Shown: positions 13,722-25,239, counted from the stretch's first letter. The stretch: DNA of 64,000 bases from Corallium rubrum (GCA_964035015.1 OZ035997.1:13614536-13678535), one strand, 5' to 3'. Made by a program: numbers and translations. Notes: generated by a model not told the origin, from the sequence alone.

Positions 13722-13722
<1 letters not shown>
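11037..13722. repeat. Segmental duplication, copy A, right part
   Basis: From CTAGTATAGAAGCGGAAGC onward the sequence matches 39428-42163. No exon is certain. A minus-strand stretch near 11690-11800 (…GLTHRCMC…PYQTGRK) resembles half of an EGF-like module and has an equivalent in copy B near 40080-40190. The match ends in a TA dinucleotide array in both copies. Confidence 0.92.
13136..13474. repeat. Fold-back element with hammerhead-like remnant, copy A
   Basis: The ends are inverted: CATGTTTCAGGACGTTGC…CTAGGTTAGAGTA at 13136 against TACTCTAACCTAGAGCAAC…CATG ending at 13474. On the minus strand, 13175-13215 reads TTCAAGATGACCGCC-GCTAA-GGCCGTCGAAACGTC. This resembles the hammerhead motif found in PLE termini (stem II, then GAAACGTC), but the CUGANGA box is mutated. 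The copy in the second duplication lies at 41568-41911. Confidence 0.6.
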
Positions 13723-14332
<610 letters not shown>

Positions 14333-14465
14333 GATCGTTTCTTTTGCCTAATTGTTGATTAGAAAGAAGGTTTTTATTCAGTCTATGCGGACATTTTCGA
14401 GATTTGATTTTGAAACGTCAGGAGTGTCAAACTATAGATCGTTTTCATCTGACGTCACGGCGGCT

Positions 14466-14600
14466 ATACTACCATTTGCGTTCAAGTGTTTAGTGTTTAG
14501 CGAATTAACTAGTTGTTTCCGGGTTTTGAAACGAACGTTGTCCAATGACAACTCATCGGTTTGACAGATCAAACAATGACGAATTGGGGGTGTAACTTTT
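14466..14600. repeat. Left long terminal inverted repeat of two-gene transposon
   Basis: This is the inverted counterpart of 19141-19276. The segment runs from ATACTACCATTTGCG to GGGGTGTAACTTTT with only a handful of differences between the two ends. Confidence 0.9.
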
Positions 14601-14682
14601 CGTTGTCAATGCTTGTCATCGTTCTTTCACGCGGGAGCATCTGCTTTGTCTAGTTGTCTTTTGCTTGATTGTGAAAAACGGA

Positions 14683-15977
14683 ATGGCTGAACAAATCCAA
14701 CTGCAGTTCAAATTCAACGAAACTATTCGTAGTGCCATAATTGATGAGCCGTCTAGTTATGAAGACTGCAAAACGAGATCAAGAAACAAATTCCAAGGAT
14801 AAGAGCTATTGAGTTTGGTCTAATGTATGAAAACCACGAAGGCGAGCACGTTGTTCTTAGCAGAGATCCCCGATGTCTTCGAATTGCCATAACGTCGTCT
14901 GCCATCATTCCAGGTACTGATTTAAAACGTTTGAAATTACACGTCTTTGAGGGAAATTCTCCGTCCATTCAAAAAGAAAAGGTAAAAGATAGAATGAGTG
15001 CGTCCCTTATCCAATCTCCTCTAAAAAAACGTGTCTGTCCTAGCCTTGACCATTTTCCTCATGATCAAGTTCAGCCAAGCAGAAATACTAAAAGTGATTC
15101 TTTCGTCAGGAAGTCGTTAAGTTTTGCCAGCAGCAGCAGTAAAACTTGTAGCCGTGATGATAGCCATGATAGTCACACGAAACAGGCGTACAATCAAAAT
15201 TTTGATAAAACACCACCATTTGATAGATACGTTAAAAAAACTGAAGAACAAATGCGTATCAAGGAACAAAATATCTGCGAACTTGAGGAAAAGCTAGCCG
15301 GATTTCAAGAGCGACTTACCTTTCTGAAATCCCAACACGGACACGGGAATATGTGCCATAACTGTCATTTGAGACTGAGTCACACTTCGAGAAAATGCAC
15401 GTTCGATCCTTGTACGTCACTTTTTCAATGTGGTCAAGAAAAGTTACACACCACAGAAAATGTCGCAAAACAGTATACCCAATCCATAAACAAACTAAGG
15501 AACGAAAAAGAGCAGATGCGCAGAGATTTAGAAAGTAAACTTAACGCTTCTCAAAAGGTTAAAAACTCTCTAAATCACACGATTGAGAGCCAGCTTTTAG
15601 AAGAGAACAACGACACGTATTACGAAGGTGGTGTAAAAAACTGGACTCTTTTACGAAAACATGTATACGCTTTACAAAGCTACTGTAAAAAGAATTTGAA
15701 TGGAAAGATCCCTCCCAAGCACCAACTTATTTATACACTAGAAACAGCACTTGAAGAGCATCAACAAGGTATGTTAAATAAGTCGGTTCATCAAGCAAGA
15801 CCCCGTAAACACCGCGATTTTCCAAGTAAAGATCTTCTTGAAACGTACGGTGTTGAGTTTCCAAAACGGTGCCAGTCAAACCCTCCTGTAACCGATTTTT
15901 CGCGCTTAGTTCCACATTCGAGAAAGCTTGCAGGTTGCCAAGTGCCAGGGGCGGATCCAGGATTTTTCGTACGTTAG
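14683..15977 (+). pseudogene. Transposon accessory protein: PB1-like domain, coiled coil, Cys-rich motif (frameshifted)
   Basis: An ATG at 14683 opens about 40 codons that end at TAA near 14800. The frame from 14766 continues the same domain after a one-base loss near 14763 and stays open to 15977. Across the break the sequence looks like a PB1 (Phox/Bem1) fold: a basic beta strand (QLQFKFN), a helix, FGLMYENHEGEHVVL, an acidic/helical segment (RCLRIAITS) and a final LKLHVFE strand. A Ser-rich linker, a coiled coil (EEQMRIKEQNICELEEKL), a Cys cluster (CHNCH…CTFDPC…FQC) and a second coiled coil follow. The last residues (about 15949 onward) come from an inserted hAT MITE. Without it the frame would run only about 17 more codons, to a TAA near 17321. 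Its role is unknown; PB1 domains mediate protein-protein pairing, so a partner of the transposase is possible. Confidence 0.65.
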
Positions 15978-17263
15978 TCAAAATTTTCGTTTGTGAACAT
16001 TCGGCGGGGGGTGGGGGGGAGTGGGGTACGGAAATTTTTCCGGGGGGTATGATTAGTTATTAATACCCACACTAGATGTCTAAAAAGTAAACGGATAAAA
16101 TACTTTTTGTCCTGGAAAGCCAAAGGCTGTTGATTAAAATATGAATTTCATCAAATGATGTCTACATCACAAATCACAATTTATCACATCTGAACTAGAG
16201 ATCGTATTACACCAAGCCATGTGGTCTAACAAGTCAACAACACACTGACACAGTCCATATACATTATATGGATAATAGATATCCAAATCAAAATCTTACA
16301 CTAATATCAGGCGACAAAAAGCATAAACAAAATGCCTACACTACAGTATATATTGGTTCGGCTGGGTATATAAGTGAAATATTTAATATTAATAAACTTT
16401 TGACCGCGGTAATATGCTAATTTCATAAACGATCATGCCAGCCGGTCATGGCGCACAGATAATTGTTCGGTTAATACAAGTCCAAAACTATTATAATAAG
16501 AGTCAAATTTAGTTAAAATAGAATATATTCACCTTATGGCTGTACAAGACTTGTTTTTCCTTTCTCGAACATACTTCGGGATGAAAGATTCGGCACCAAA
16601 ATTTCTACTGAGGCAGAAGCTCGTGTTGCTGATAGCACTCAACAGCCCTTCAACAGAACTCTTCGGCAAAGCGTCGATTCGCTTCATCAGATCACCGTTC
16701 ACTTGCGCTAAGGTTGTCAGGTCGTTAGCTTTAAACACTGCCTGAACAATTTCAAACATAGACATTCTCGTCTCGTGTTGAAATTGATAAATATTCTCGA
16801 TAGAACCTTCGACAGAAAGACTGTGTATTACTGAAGAATGCCAAACAACGCGAATGAGTCATGAGTCAGATGAAGCAAATCAAGCAATGGATAAGGCAAT
16901 CGATGAGGCAAAAAATTTGAGCCAATCAGAGTGGAGATATTTCTTTAATCGCCCAATCAGAAAGCTTATATATTGCGTAAATAAGGCAGACCCCCGCGAA
17001 GATAAGGCAAAATGCCTCTTGACCAATCAAATGGCTAGAATCTGTTCCAAATAACGCAAAATTCACACAGATAACCGCTATTTTGACTTTTTTACAGAAG
17101 GCTCAGCCACTGCATGAAACTCGATAACTGGACTATTATTTAATATTAATTACGCAATTACCTATATTCTGCACTGACCGCTGTATGAAAAATTATAACT
17201 GGACTAATTTTTCATTTTATCTTAGTCGCGTGACTCATTTGACTACCCCTAAATCCGCCCCTG
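15946..17263. mobile_element. Non-autonomous hAT element with 8-bp target duplication
   Basis: Termini are CAGGGGCGGATCCAGG at the left and CCGCCCCTG at the right. The 8-bp sequence CCAAGTGC flanks both ends (15938-15945 and 17264-17271), as expected for hAT insertion. There is no transposase. The interior holds a possible captured exon (16533-16765). Confidence 0.88.
16533..16765 (-). CDS. Possible captured first coding exon inside hAT element
   Basis: On the minus strand, ATG at 16765 opens 77 codons without a stop. They end at a plausible splice donor (CATAAG|GTGAATAT). The residues (FEIVQAVFKANDLTTLAQV…) have a normal protein composition. I do not recognise the family. It could be a host exon carried by the MITE, or chance. 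Confidence 0.3.
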
Positions 17264-17271
17264 CCAAGTGC

Positions 17272-17460
17272 CAACCAGACCAAGCAGCAGACTCCCCAGA
17301 AAGAGTTCCGCCTTCGTCGGTTAATACTAGTATCCCTTGTGCTACAGCTACTAGTACTGGGCCAGTATTAACAAGTAGCAGCACAGCTACACAACCAGAT
17401 AAAGAAACTGCTGCTGCTGAGTTACTGCTTTCTCTAGCTTTCTCTAGCTAAAATTACAAT
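17272..17460 (+). other. Former 3' part of the accessory gene after the hAT insertion
   Basis: After the right target duplication the sequence returns to transposon DNA. One frame reads a Ser/Thr/Ala-rich tail (…ATATSTGPVLTSSSTATQPDKETAAAELLL…) to a TAA near 17451, but this is not the frame of the upstream accessory ORF. Which frame was used before the insertion is unclear. Confidence 0.35.
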
Positions 17461-17751
17461 AACTGCATGCATGTTTTTGATAGTATTCACTATTCATTAA
17501 AAACTCAACGATATTACAGTAATAAAAAACAGTAATATAAACAGAGTTGTTGATATTAATAGCCGTATGAATATAATGTAAAAGAAATTACCTTGGTGTC
17601 CTGATAGCTTGCATGTGATACGATTGGGGAAATCACCGCGACAGTATAATTTTAGGTGGGAGAATAAATAGACATGAGAACCAGGTAATTTGAGAACCAG
17701 GTAATTTGTTTCGCATTTTCATGGCTTTGACTGAGTTAACTTTAATATGTT

Positions 17752-17937
17752 TAAGCCTAGTTCTCATTTGTCGCCGACCGTCGCCAATCCATGATTCAGA
17801 TGCATGTTAAGTAATAAAGCACAATGCAGAAAAGCACTGCTTTCTGCATTGTTCTTTATTACTTTTCTTTTTGCCGTTTTAACATGCATCTAAATCACAA
17901 ATCGGCGACCGTCGGCGGCATATGAGAACTAGGCTTA
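17752..17937. mobile_element. Fold-back MITE
   Basis: The terminal repeat TAAGCCTAGTTCTCAT…GTCGCCGACCGTCGCC is mirrored by GGCGACCGTCGGCGGC…ATGAGAACTAGGCTTA. The middle also folds (AATGCAGAAAAGCACTGCTTTCTGCATT is split by a few bases). There is no coding capacity. Confidence 0.8.
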
Positions 17938-18009
17938 ATATTTAGATTATCTATTAAGTTTTAGTCTGTTTCTATTTTTAATAACTAAGCCAGTGGCAAC
18001 AGTTTACAT

Positions 18010-19104
18010 TTAATCCTCAAATAAATACGCAGTGTTGTTGTAGAAATTACTCATGTCTTCATTTGTTATCGTTTCAATGGCTAGAGCGCAGGCCAGCTTT
18101 GCATTCTCGTGAAATAGACGTTGGAAGCAGTGATTCAATTGTGTTTTAATCTTGTTAAAACAAAGCTCTACAGGATTTAGATCGGGTGAATAGACGGGTG
18201 TGTATAGTAATTCTATACCCATATCAGCTAGGAACTCTTCCAAAACTTCTCCTCCTTCGTAATGATGCACTGCAAGATTGTCCATTACAACAATATCCCC
18301 AACTTCTAGAGCTGGTCTCCTCGTCTCAAAATTAACTGCGTTCGAAGCCTCTTCAAAAAAATTCAAAAACTGGACAGTGTCAGTTGCGCCGTCTATTAGG
18401 TTGTAATACTCTGCACAATTCAAAGATACAATGAGGTTTAAGGTCGTATTCGGGCTTTCTTGTCTTCTTATAACCTCTACACATCTTTCACCGACTGGCG
18501 CGTGTCCGTAAAGACGAGTGCCAACGTCTGGCGATTTTATGCCGGCTTCATCGAAAAATTTTATCTTCCTGGCATCCTTCGAGCTAAGATAATTGATAAA
18601 GAGTTGCGTGTACAGTACATTTGTCAAAGTAAATCGTTGGAGTGCAACGTGGGAAATTTTCTTTCGAGAATATCTCTTGCCCGACAACAATCTTGACTTG
18701 ATCGCGCGTGATATTGTAGACATGGCAACCTCCTCTTGAATATCTCCAAATTCTGCTAAAATTTCGTTGATTTCTCTCATCGAAATCGAACCTTGCGCTA
18801 CTTTTAATGTTTCGATCAGTTCCAAATCATTACGGGTTAACTTACGATAGCGAGTTCCTCCACGATCCTTTACTGCCAAGTTGTTTTCCTCGCAAAATTG
18901 TTTCCATATCTTCTTCACTGTTGGCACGGTGACACTCAATCTATTCGCAATCGTTGTATAAGTAACTGGAATATATCCAGATAACCTATCCCCACCCTCT
19001 TTAGTGATTTCGTCTATGATCAGCGAACGCAGGTCATCTGATAATGGCAGGCCACGTCTATATGACCTGCCGAAAGTATTTATGTTGTAGTCCATGTTCG
19101 CCAA
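18010..19104 (-). CDS. IS630/Tc1-mariner-type DDE transposase (DD37E)
   Basis: The intact 364-residue frame starts at ATG 19104. The N-terminal third has two helix-turn-helix segments (about 45-75: YTTIANRLSVTVPTVKKIW; about 90-140) for binding terminal repeats. A DDE_3-like RNase H domain follows, with Asp185 (FFDEAG), Asp275 (VVMDN) and Glu313 (YSPDLNPVE). Thirty-seven residues separate the last two, giving DD37E. SPDLNPVE is a hallmark of the superfamily. It would cut and paste the 14437-19405 element at TA sites. The ATG lies just inside the right TIR, so that repeat probably contains its promoter. The frame shows no break, so the gene may still be functional or only recently inactive. 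Confidence 0.93.
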   Translation of the reverse strand: MANMDYNINTFGRSYRRGLPLSDDLRSLIIDEITKEGGDRLSGYIPVTYTTIANRLSVTVPTVKKIWKQFCEENNLAVKDRGGTRYRKLTRNDLELIETLKVAQGSISMREINEILAEFGDIQEEVAMSTISRAIKSRLLSGKRYSRKKISHVALQRFTLTNVLYTQLFINYLSSKDARKIKFFDEAGIKSPDVGTRLYGHAPVGERCVEVIRRQESPNTTLNLIVSLNCAEYYNLIDGATDTVQFLNFFEEASNAVNFETRRPALEVGDIVVMDNLAVHHYEGGEVLEEFLADMGIELLYTPVYSPDLNPVELCFNKIKTQLNHCFQRLFHENAKLACALAIETITNEDMSNFYNNTAYLFED

Positions 19105-19140
19105 AACAACGTTGAAACTTGAAACGGATGCAATAACGAC

Positions 19141-19276
19141 AAAAAGTTACACCCCCTATTCGTCATTGTTTGATCTGTCAAACCGATGAGTTGTCATTGG
19201 ACAACGTTTGTTTCAAAACCTGGAAACAACTAGTTAATTCGCTAAACACTAAACACTTGAACGCAAATGGTAGTAT
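19141..19276. repeat. Right long terminal inverted repeat of two-gene transposon
   Basis: Reverse complement of 14466-14600 with a few substitutions. A further 130 bp of subterminal sequence (containing two AATGGCGGCCATGTTGGTGTAC-like pieces in part) separates it from the GATC|TA terminus at 19405. Confidence 0.9.
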
Positions 19277-19799
19277 TGGTGTACCAAAACAATGAAATGG
19301 CGGCCATGTTGGTGTACGGTATGGGAATTAGCTCTTTCTTATTCAAATATTTCGTATTGTTTCACCACCCCAATGGGCCCACCGATCACGCGAGTGAAAA
19401 CGATCTATTCTCAGCATTTTACCATGCACTCTTTCGCTTTGCTGTAGGAATAGCGATAGGGTAACTTAGGGTCAGAGTTTTCCAGCCTCCATGTGAACGT
19501 TTCTACCAAAGTTATCTCGGAGGCCTCTTTGACTCTAGGACCCGAGGCATCCCTACCCTCCAAGGTATGAACTCGGTCTAATGTGAACAGGTCCTTTGCG
19601 AGGAAACTAAACAAAGATGATTTGTGAATGTTGCGGTGTTGTCACTCACTTCGCAAGCGTAAACATTGAATATTAAAATGTTCAAAGCACTCTTAGTTCG
19701 TGTGTTATCTTGTGTCAAACGTTGCAGCGGCCTCGGGACTGACCCAAGTGCATGCTTAGTTTTTAAATATAAACACAATAATGGCCACATGTTTATTTG

Positions 19800-20660
19800 A
19801 AACTAACAGAACTGTCAATTTAACTCAATGCTGCTTAGGATGTTTGATGCCGGTTATCTCTTTCAGGCGGGAATGGATTAATGACTTGTTAACTCATTGT
19901 TACCTAGGATGTCTGAGGGTTCTTCCTTTGACGAGTAACATCATCTGGCGTTAGACAGTGTAAAAAAATAAAGGTGCATGCCAGTTTTGGGCGGCTCAGG
20001 CAGGAATGGAATGATGACCATTCTAACTTCCGTTCAGAATACGTTCATGTCATACAGTACACATTTTCACATCGTCAGGACGCTCAACACTCAGTTTCAT
20101 TCTCTATTTTCCTGCATCTCTTTTGAGTCCGAGCTTTAATTAGATGAAAGCTCATTCATTAATAAACTTAAAAATGCTCTCTCTCTTAATGATTTATAAA
20201 AAGACATATTTTCTCACTCCTTTGATCCGAACTTTAATTTCGTAAAATGAATCATTAATAAACCCAAACCTTTCTTGCCGGTGGATTTTCTCTGTGACGC
20301 ATAAAATCATCTGGCAGAGTTAGCCAGAGTAAAATACATAAATGTCCCGCCGTCCAGAAAGAGTTAGTCCTTCATTTGATGGTTTTAATAAACTTAAACT
20401 CTCTCACTCTCTTAATGGGTTATGGAAAGACGTTTTAATTTGACGTTTTGCTGTAAGCTCTTCAACTTGTCCTTAAGCATGCAGCTGGAACTGACAACTG
20501 CCATCATTAGTTCATGCGGCCTGAAATGCACACTTTAGCTTAACCGTTTTTCGTCGGTGGATTTTCCCTGCGACGAGTAAGATCATATTGCGTTCGGTTA
20601 GCCAGAGTAAAATACATCAGACTTGAGAGTCGGATGCCGCCCAGAAAGAGTTAATCTAGA
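19800..20660. repeat. Dispersed repeat family, copies in tandem and scattered
   Basis: Related stretches share GGATGTCTGAG…TTTGACGAGTAA.ATC.TCTGGCGTTAGACAG.GTAAA and GGCAGGAATGG. They occur near 19830-20010, 20270-20365 and 20540-20650, again at 22980-23225, and in part near 8760 and 31430. No ORF was seen. The family is not identified. Confidence 0.6.
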
Positions 20661-20824
20661 TTATCAAATTTATTAATAATTCAAAAAGAAAAGTCAAAAG
20701 AAATGTGAATGTTTAATCAACATTTGTAAATACTGTCTGAAAATATTGATTAATAAAACATCAAAGTTTTATCAAAGTCATGCTTTTTCTTTTCTGAATC
20801 AAATTGATCTAATCTATATAACCT

Positions 20825-21341
20825 CAACCTCGTCCCCAGGGCATTTTGCCTCCACGTTGGGAGGTCGGCTAAAATGGCCCTGGCATCGGCTGGTCGATTC
20901 TATAATCGGATTGGCCGGTTTAAAACTTGATTAATTCAGACACAGTGTAATTTATTCATCAAAATATGAATTGCAATAAATCCACTCTGCGAAGTTCATC
21001 CAAAGAATTGTAACGATAGCTTTGGTTAAAGTCAAGAACAACATTAGATATATGTTTCTTCCCGACATTTAAATGTATCCTGGATAATCGTGGGGAGTAT
21101 CATGATGAATAATGCTAGCCAGTTGCATTTATGAGAAAGGTTCACATGAGTGATTCGGCAGAGCGTTAAATATTTCGTATTTATTATTCATGTATACGTA
21201 TTATACAAAAAGGAAACACAAAGGCCGCATAAATTTTCTTGCCAAAACACCCCAAAATTCTGGGTGTCACGTGACCAGCCGATGCCAGGGCATTTTCGCC
21301 GACTCCCAACGTGGAGGCAAAATGCCCTGGGGACGAGGTTG
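20825..21341. mobile_element. Non-autonomous DNA element with 9-bp flanking repeat
   Basis: The ends are CAACCTCGTCCCCAGGGC and its complement. Terminal repeats extend about 75 bp with small differences. ATATAACCT flanks both sides (20816-20824 and 21342-21350). A 9-bp duplication suggests a Mutator-like element, though hAT is possible if one end is misplaced. There is no coding capacity. Confidence 0.8.
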
Positions 21342-21598
21342 ATATAACCTTTCCACGGAAGCGTGTAAGCTCTAGAAAGCTCACAACAAGCGAAATAAAT
21401 TGTACAAAGCATTAACCATTAAGTACTTTGTTTTTTGTATGTTTTGTTTATGATAAACATATAATATTATAAAACTTAATATTGACATTATCGTTAGCAT
21501 ATGGAATCTTCACACTGCACACTGACTTTGTCAAACGTCTATACATTGTTTACAATGTGTTTTTCACAATGTAAAATTGAATTAGAATAAAGTTCTTG

Positions 21599-22692
21599 AA
21601 AAAGGTAAACGGCGTTCTCTGATCTGAAAAAATTTTATTTTCGAGCTTTCGACCACCAGTCTGTGGCCTTCGACGGGAAGAAGGAGAATAAAAAAGAAAG
21701 TGTTTTATAATATTTACATGTGGTTATGAATAAATTAAAAGTGACAGCTAATTGTGTACGTGGTATATCGGTATGTGATATATAAACTATTTGCGGTATC
21801 GCTTGTTCGTTAGGATAGAGTATTGGCCCGGTAGTAGCTTCGCATTGTTGTCTGCGTTTTCAGTAATAGCGGTATGCCAAGACTCAAGTGATTTTCTGAT
21901 TCGGTAATTCCCTTTGTCAATTACGTGTCCGTTCTCAAAATCTATTGCGTGTCCTTGTTTCCATGAGTGGTTAGCGATGTTGGATCCTTGTGTGTAGTTT
22001 TTAACGTTTCTGATGTGTTCCTTCTTCCTCGTTTCAAACGATCGTCCTGTTTCTCCAATATAATTCCAAGAACATTGCTTGCATGGTATCTTGTATACTA
22101 CGTCAATTTGTTGTTCCACGGGGATCCTGTATTTCGGTGATGGAAATTGTTGTTGTAAAGTTTGTAAAGGTTTGGTGGTAACGTGGATGTCATGTTTACG
22201 TAAAGTTCGTTGTAGTTTTTCGGTTAGTCCTTTAATATATGGAAGGACAGCATAACTGTGTGGACTAGATGACTCGACATGTCTGAAGAACATCCCGACT
22301 AACTCTTCTGGTGACGGTGTCATGACAGTAGAGGTGACAGTGTTTCTGACTGTTGAAATAAATTTGCTGGGATAGCCATTGGATTTAAGCGCGCTGTTTA
22401 TGTGATCGAGTTCTTGATTTTTCCCTTCTTCTGTGTTTGGTAGTGTTATTGCTCTGTGAATCAGTGTTCGTGCAGTGCTTGTTTTGTGTTGCTCACAATT
22501 AGCTGTCACTTTTAATTTATTCATAACCACATGTAAATATTATAAAACACTTTCTTTTTTATTCTCCTTCTTCCCGTCGAAGGCCACAGACTGGTGGTCG
22601 AAAGCTCGAAAATAAAAATTTTTCAGATCAGAGAACGCCGTTTACCTTTTTCAGTTATGCCTTTACCTGATCGCGCTTCATCCATATTTCAA
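21599..22692 (-). mobile_element. Truncated Penelope-like retroelement with inverted termini
   Basis: A 1.1-kb insertion is flanked by the 13-bp direct repeat AATAAAGTTCTTG (21586-21598 and 22693-22705). Inside, 160-bp inverted repeats (21597-21756 and 22494-22653) bracket the endonuclease part of a PLE ORF. PLEs often carry terminal repeats in either orientation. Each inverted repeat contains GGCCAC-AGACTG-GTGGTC-GAAA, the stem II plus GAAA part of a hammerhead-like motif, but the CUGANGA box is not conserved. Confidence 0.85.
21787..22530 (-). pseudogene. PLE ORF fragment with GIY-YIG endonuclease
   Basis: The frame is open for 247 codons. It encodes the thumb/linker part of a PLE (LDHINSALKSNGYPSKFI, then LPYIKGLTEKLQRTLRKHDI) and a GIY-YIG domain: VVYKIPC, CKQC, NYIGETGRSFETRKKEH, with the downstream His (NHSWKQGHAID). 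The catalytic reverse transcriptase core is missing. The 5' end runs into the inverted repeat, so the first residues (VMNKLKVTAN) belong to the terminus and are not original coding sequence. Confidence 0.88.
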
Positions 22693-22705
22693 AATAAAGT
22701 TCTTG

Positions 22706-23468
22706 TTTATTATAATGCATGCTTTTTAAATAAACGGTTCACTTTTTAAACATGGAAATGAACTTCATGATTTCTCCGATAATAGGGATAACCCTCTCCC
22801 TTAAGACAACTTGCCTCGTGTGAATAAAGTCAAAAGAACGAGTCTCAAGATCATATTTGTATAACAATACCTGAACTAATAGTTCTAGAACTAATAGTTA
22901 ATAGAAACGATAATACTCCTAGCTCTTCAATCTTCTGTGTTTCTCGATATGGCTTCAGGGTTTTAAAAAAAACGGCAACCGTGTTTAACCCAATGCTTCC
23001 TTAGGATGTCTGAGAGTTCTCCTATATTGATGGGTATAAAATCGTCTCGCGTTAGACAGAGTAAAACAACAAAGGGACCGTTTTCACCCTGCCCATGTAG
23101 GCAGGAATGCGTAAGCCACTTGTTACCCCATTGCCGCCTAGAATGTGTGAAAATTCTCCCTTTGACAAGTAAAATCGTCTCGAGTTAGACAGAGTTTTTA
23201 ACCGGCCCAGGCAGGAATGGGTTAATTACCGTGCATTTATGAAATTAAAGCACGGCTAATAAAGCAGGGCTAAGCGTTACCATGGCATAGCCTAAAAAAA
23301 CTATGTTGTAATTTGTAATCTAGATTAAACTACATCAACTATATATTTTGCGTCGTATTTTTGGTGACAGCTGTGACTTCCAGCTGCATGCCAAAATAAA
23401 AGAGACCAAAAGCTAACACCTACTTAAAACGTCTTTCAGTCGTTAAAACAAACTGTGCTTTCAACGTC
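22706..23468. other. Non-coding, dispersed repeat copies
   Basis: Two or three copies of the 19.8-20.6 kb repeat family lie at about 22980-23225 (GTTAGACAGAGT, GGCAGGAATG). Nothing coding was seen. Confidence 0.5.
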
Positions 23469-23675
23469 GTTTAGGCGTCGTTCTTCGAGTTAACAGTTCC
23501 TGGCAATACCTTCGTGTTTCTTCTTTGCCTCACGTCAAATCTTCTAGTTGTCTACACCTTGATCAAGGAACGCCTCATTCGAAAGAAATTCGAGTACATC
23601 CTCCTTCATCTTTCCATTTCCGACATAGAAATAGTATTGTGCAATACTCTATTCTCTTTACTGATTACAATTAAA
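23469..23675 (+). pseudogene. Rhodopsin-class GPCR fragment (TM1-TM2)
   Basis: About 205 bp are clearly homologous to 25615-25815. They read TSNLLV.YTLIKERLIRK.FEYIL.HLSISDI with a TM1 Asn and TM2 SISD motif. No flanking start, TM3 or later segments were found, so this is a degraded duplicate. Confidence 0.7.
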
Positions 23676-25239
23676 TGAACACACAGCTCTTCTAAGGAAA
23701 CGTCGCTGCATGAACACATTTTCAAGTTGAAGCCGTCGTTGGAAATTTGTCGTCTGCACGTTTATCAAGAAACGTATTTTCAAAAGCCATTAATTCGAAT
23801 ACATTTTACCAGCCGGTAAAGTAAGGTAAACTGAAGGACTCTATTTATTGTGGGTAATATATAACAGCTAGCATATTTAGACACTGATAACCCAATGGCT
23901 CCCACCCCTTGATTAAACTAGTTGAAATAACTGGGGGAAACTACGATATTGATTTTTCGGAGGAAGAACAACCCGGTGGAAAAACTCTCGAGGCACAGGA
24001 AAGAACCAACAACTCTACTCACATGATGAAGTTAAGTTAGTCACCCATCCAAGTACTAATACTAGAAATACATAAATGCAACAACCCCTAGCTCGCCTGC
24101 TTTTATATGCTTTTTGAAATACACCCCACCCACCCCACCTTCCAATTAAAATTAGCACTCCTGATATAACTCCCCACGATAATTACAGAATTTATGATTA
24201 TGATGACCAAAATGAAAGTTGAACATATCAAAGGAAAACTTACAGATTTCATATTAAACTCTGGTTGTAAAAATACATTGTTTTTAGCCATTAAAAGGTT
24301 TCCAAACAATTACTTTTATGTTTTGCAATGGCAGGATTAAAAGTTAACAGCTCAAAAACTACATTTATAATAGGAGATAAAAACAACAGACAACCTATAA
24401 ATTTCAGTCTGTATAATACAGGACAAAAGAAAATGGACAAACAAAGCCTATGAGTATTTATGATAAGTGCTTGCAATTAAGTCAATGAAAAACATCACGT
24501 CCACAGTAGCAAAGGGAAAGCACGAAAACGTGAAGCCATATACTGCTTAATGGGTAAAGCAAAAACTTGAAAACAACATATTAAAGGACAAGGTATAAAA
24601 CTTTATATGATAGTTGCTAGATTATAAAGTTTACAGTAACTTACGAGTGTCTAAAAGGGTTTATATTTAAAAGTCTTGCCGTTCTTGGCGTTTACAGAAT
24701 ATATTAATGAATAAATGCTGATTACAATCAGCAAAATAAATAAAAACAAATGCCCTACCGTCAACTTTAACATTATTTTGAGACCACTGAGTGACCTGTG
24801 ATTACAAACACTACAATTCAGATCGAGTTTTTGTTTACCATACGTTTGGTTTCTTCAGGTTTTCTGGTTTCTCTTCTTAGCACAAGAATGGAAATAAAGA
24901 TTATTATTATTATTATTAAGATATATTAAACCGGCTGTTTGTATCCTTTTATTCGTTGTTCTGCTTCTTTCCGTTTAAAACGAAACCATTTGAAACTATT
25001 TTGTTTCGCAAAATATGGAAATAACTATAAGTTTGGCTCAAAGCTAGTCACCAGTGCCCAATTATTCTTACCGCGTGACACCTACGACGTATATATATAA
25101 ACCATTTCCAGATTTTGTCTCCCTTGCTTTTTCTACACGCGTGTAAAGTGGACTCCACGCATGTCGAGATTATCACCCTCACCCGGGCTCCGGGCCTTCG
25201 GCCCTACGCCCGGGCTCGGGGACTATTCGAGCTTGTGTC
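23676..25239. other. AT-rich region without recognised genes
   Basis: No exon, RNA gene or clear repeat was recognised beyond a short ATT run near 24900 and a GC-rich dyad near 25184-25220 (CCCGGGCTCCGGG…CCCGGGCTCGGG). Confidence 0.4.

Larger units (their letters stand above)
14437..19405. mobile_element. Candidate two-gene IS630/Tc1-mariner-class DNA transposon
   Basis: Long terminal inverted repeats (14466-14600 against 19141-19276, nearly identical) bound two genes that point at each other: an accessory protein on plus and a DD37E transposase on minus. Outside the long repeat, both ends share GATCGTTTTCA (14437, and its complement ending 19405). Each is flanked by TA, the target duplication expected for this superfamily. 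The right end carries about 110 bp more between the terminal motif and the long repeat than the left end. A hAT MITE (15946-17263) and a fold-back MITE (17752-17937) are nested inside. That both genes belong to one element is inferred from their position inside the shared repeats. Confidence 0.75.

Noticed and set aside
25184..25220. GC-rich dyad as a terminator or regulatory hairpin
   Set aside because: Intrinsic terminators are not used in animals and no gene is adjacent.
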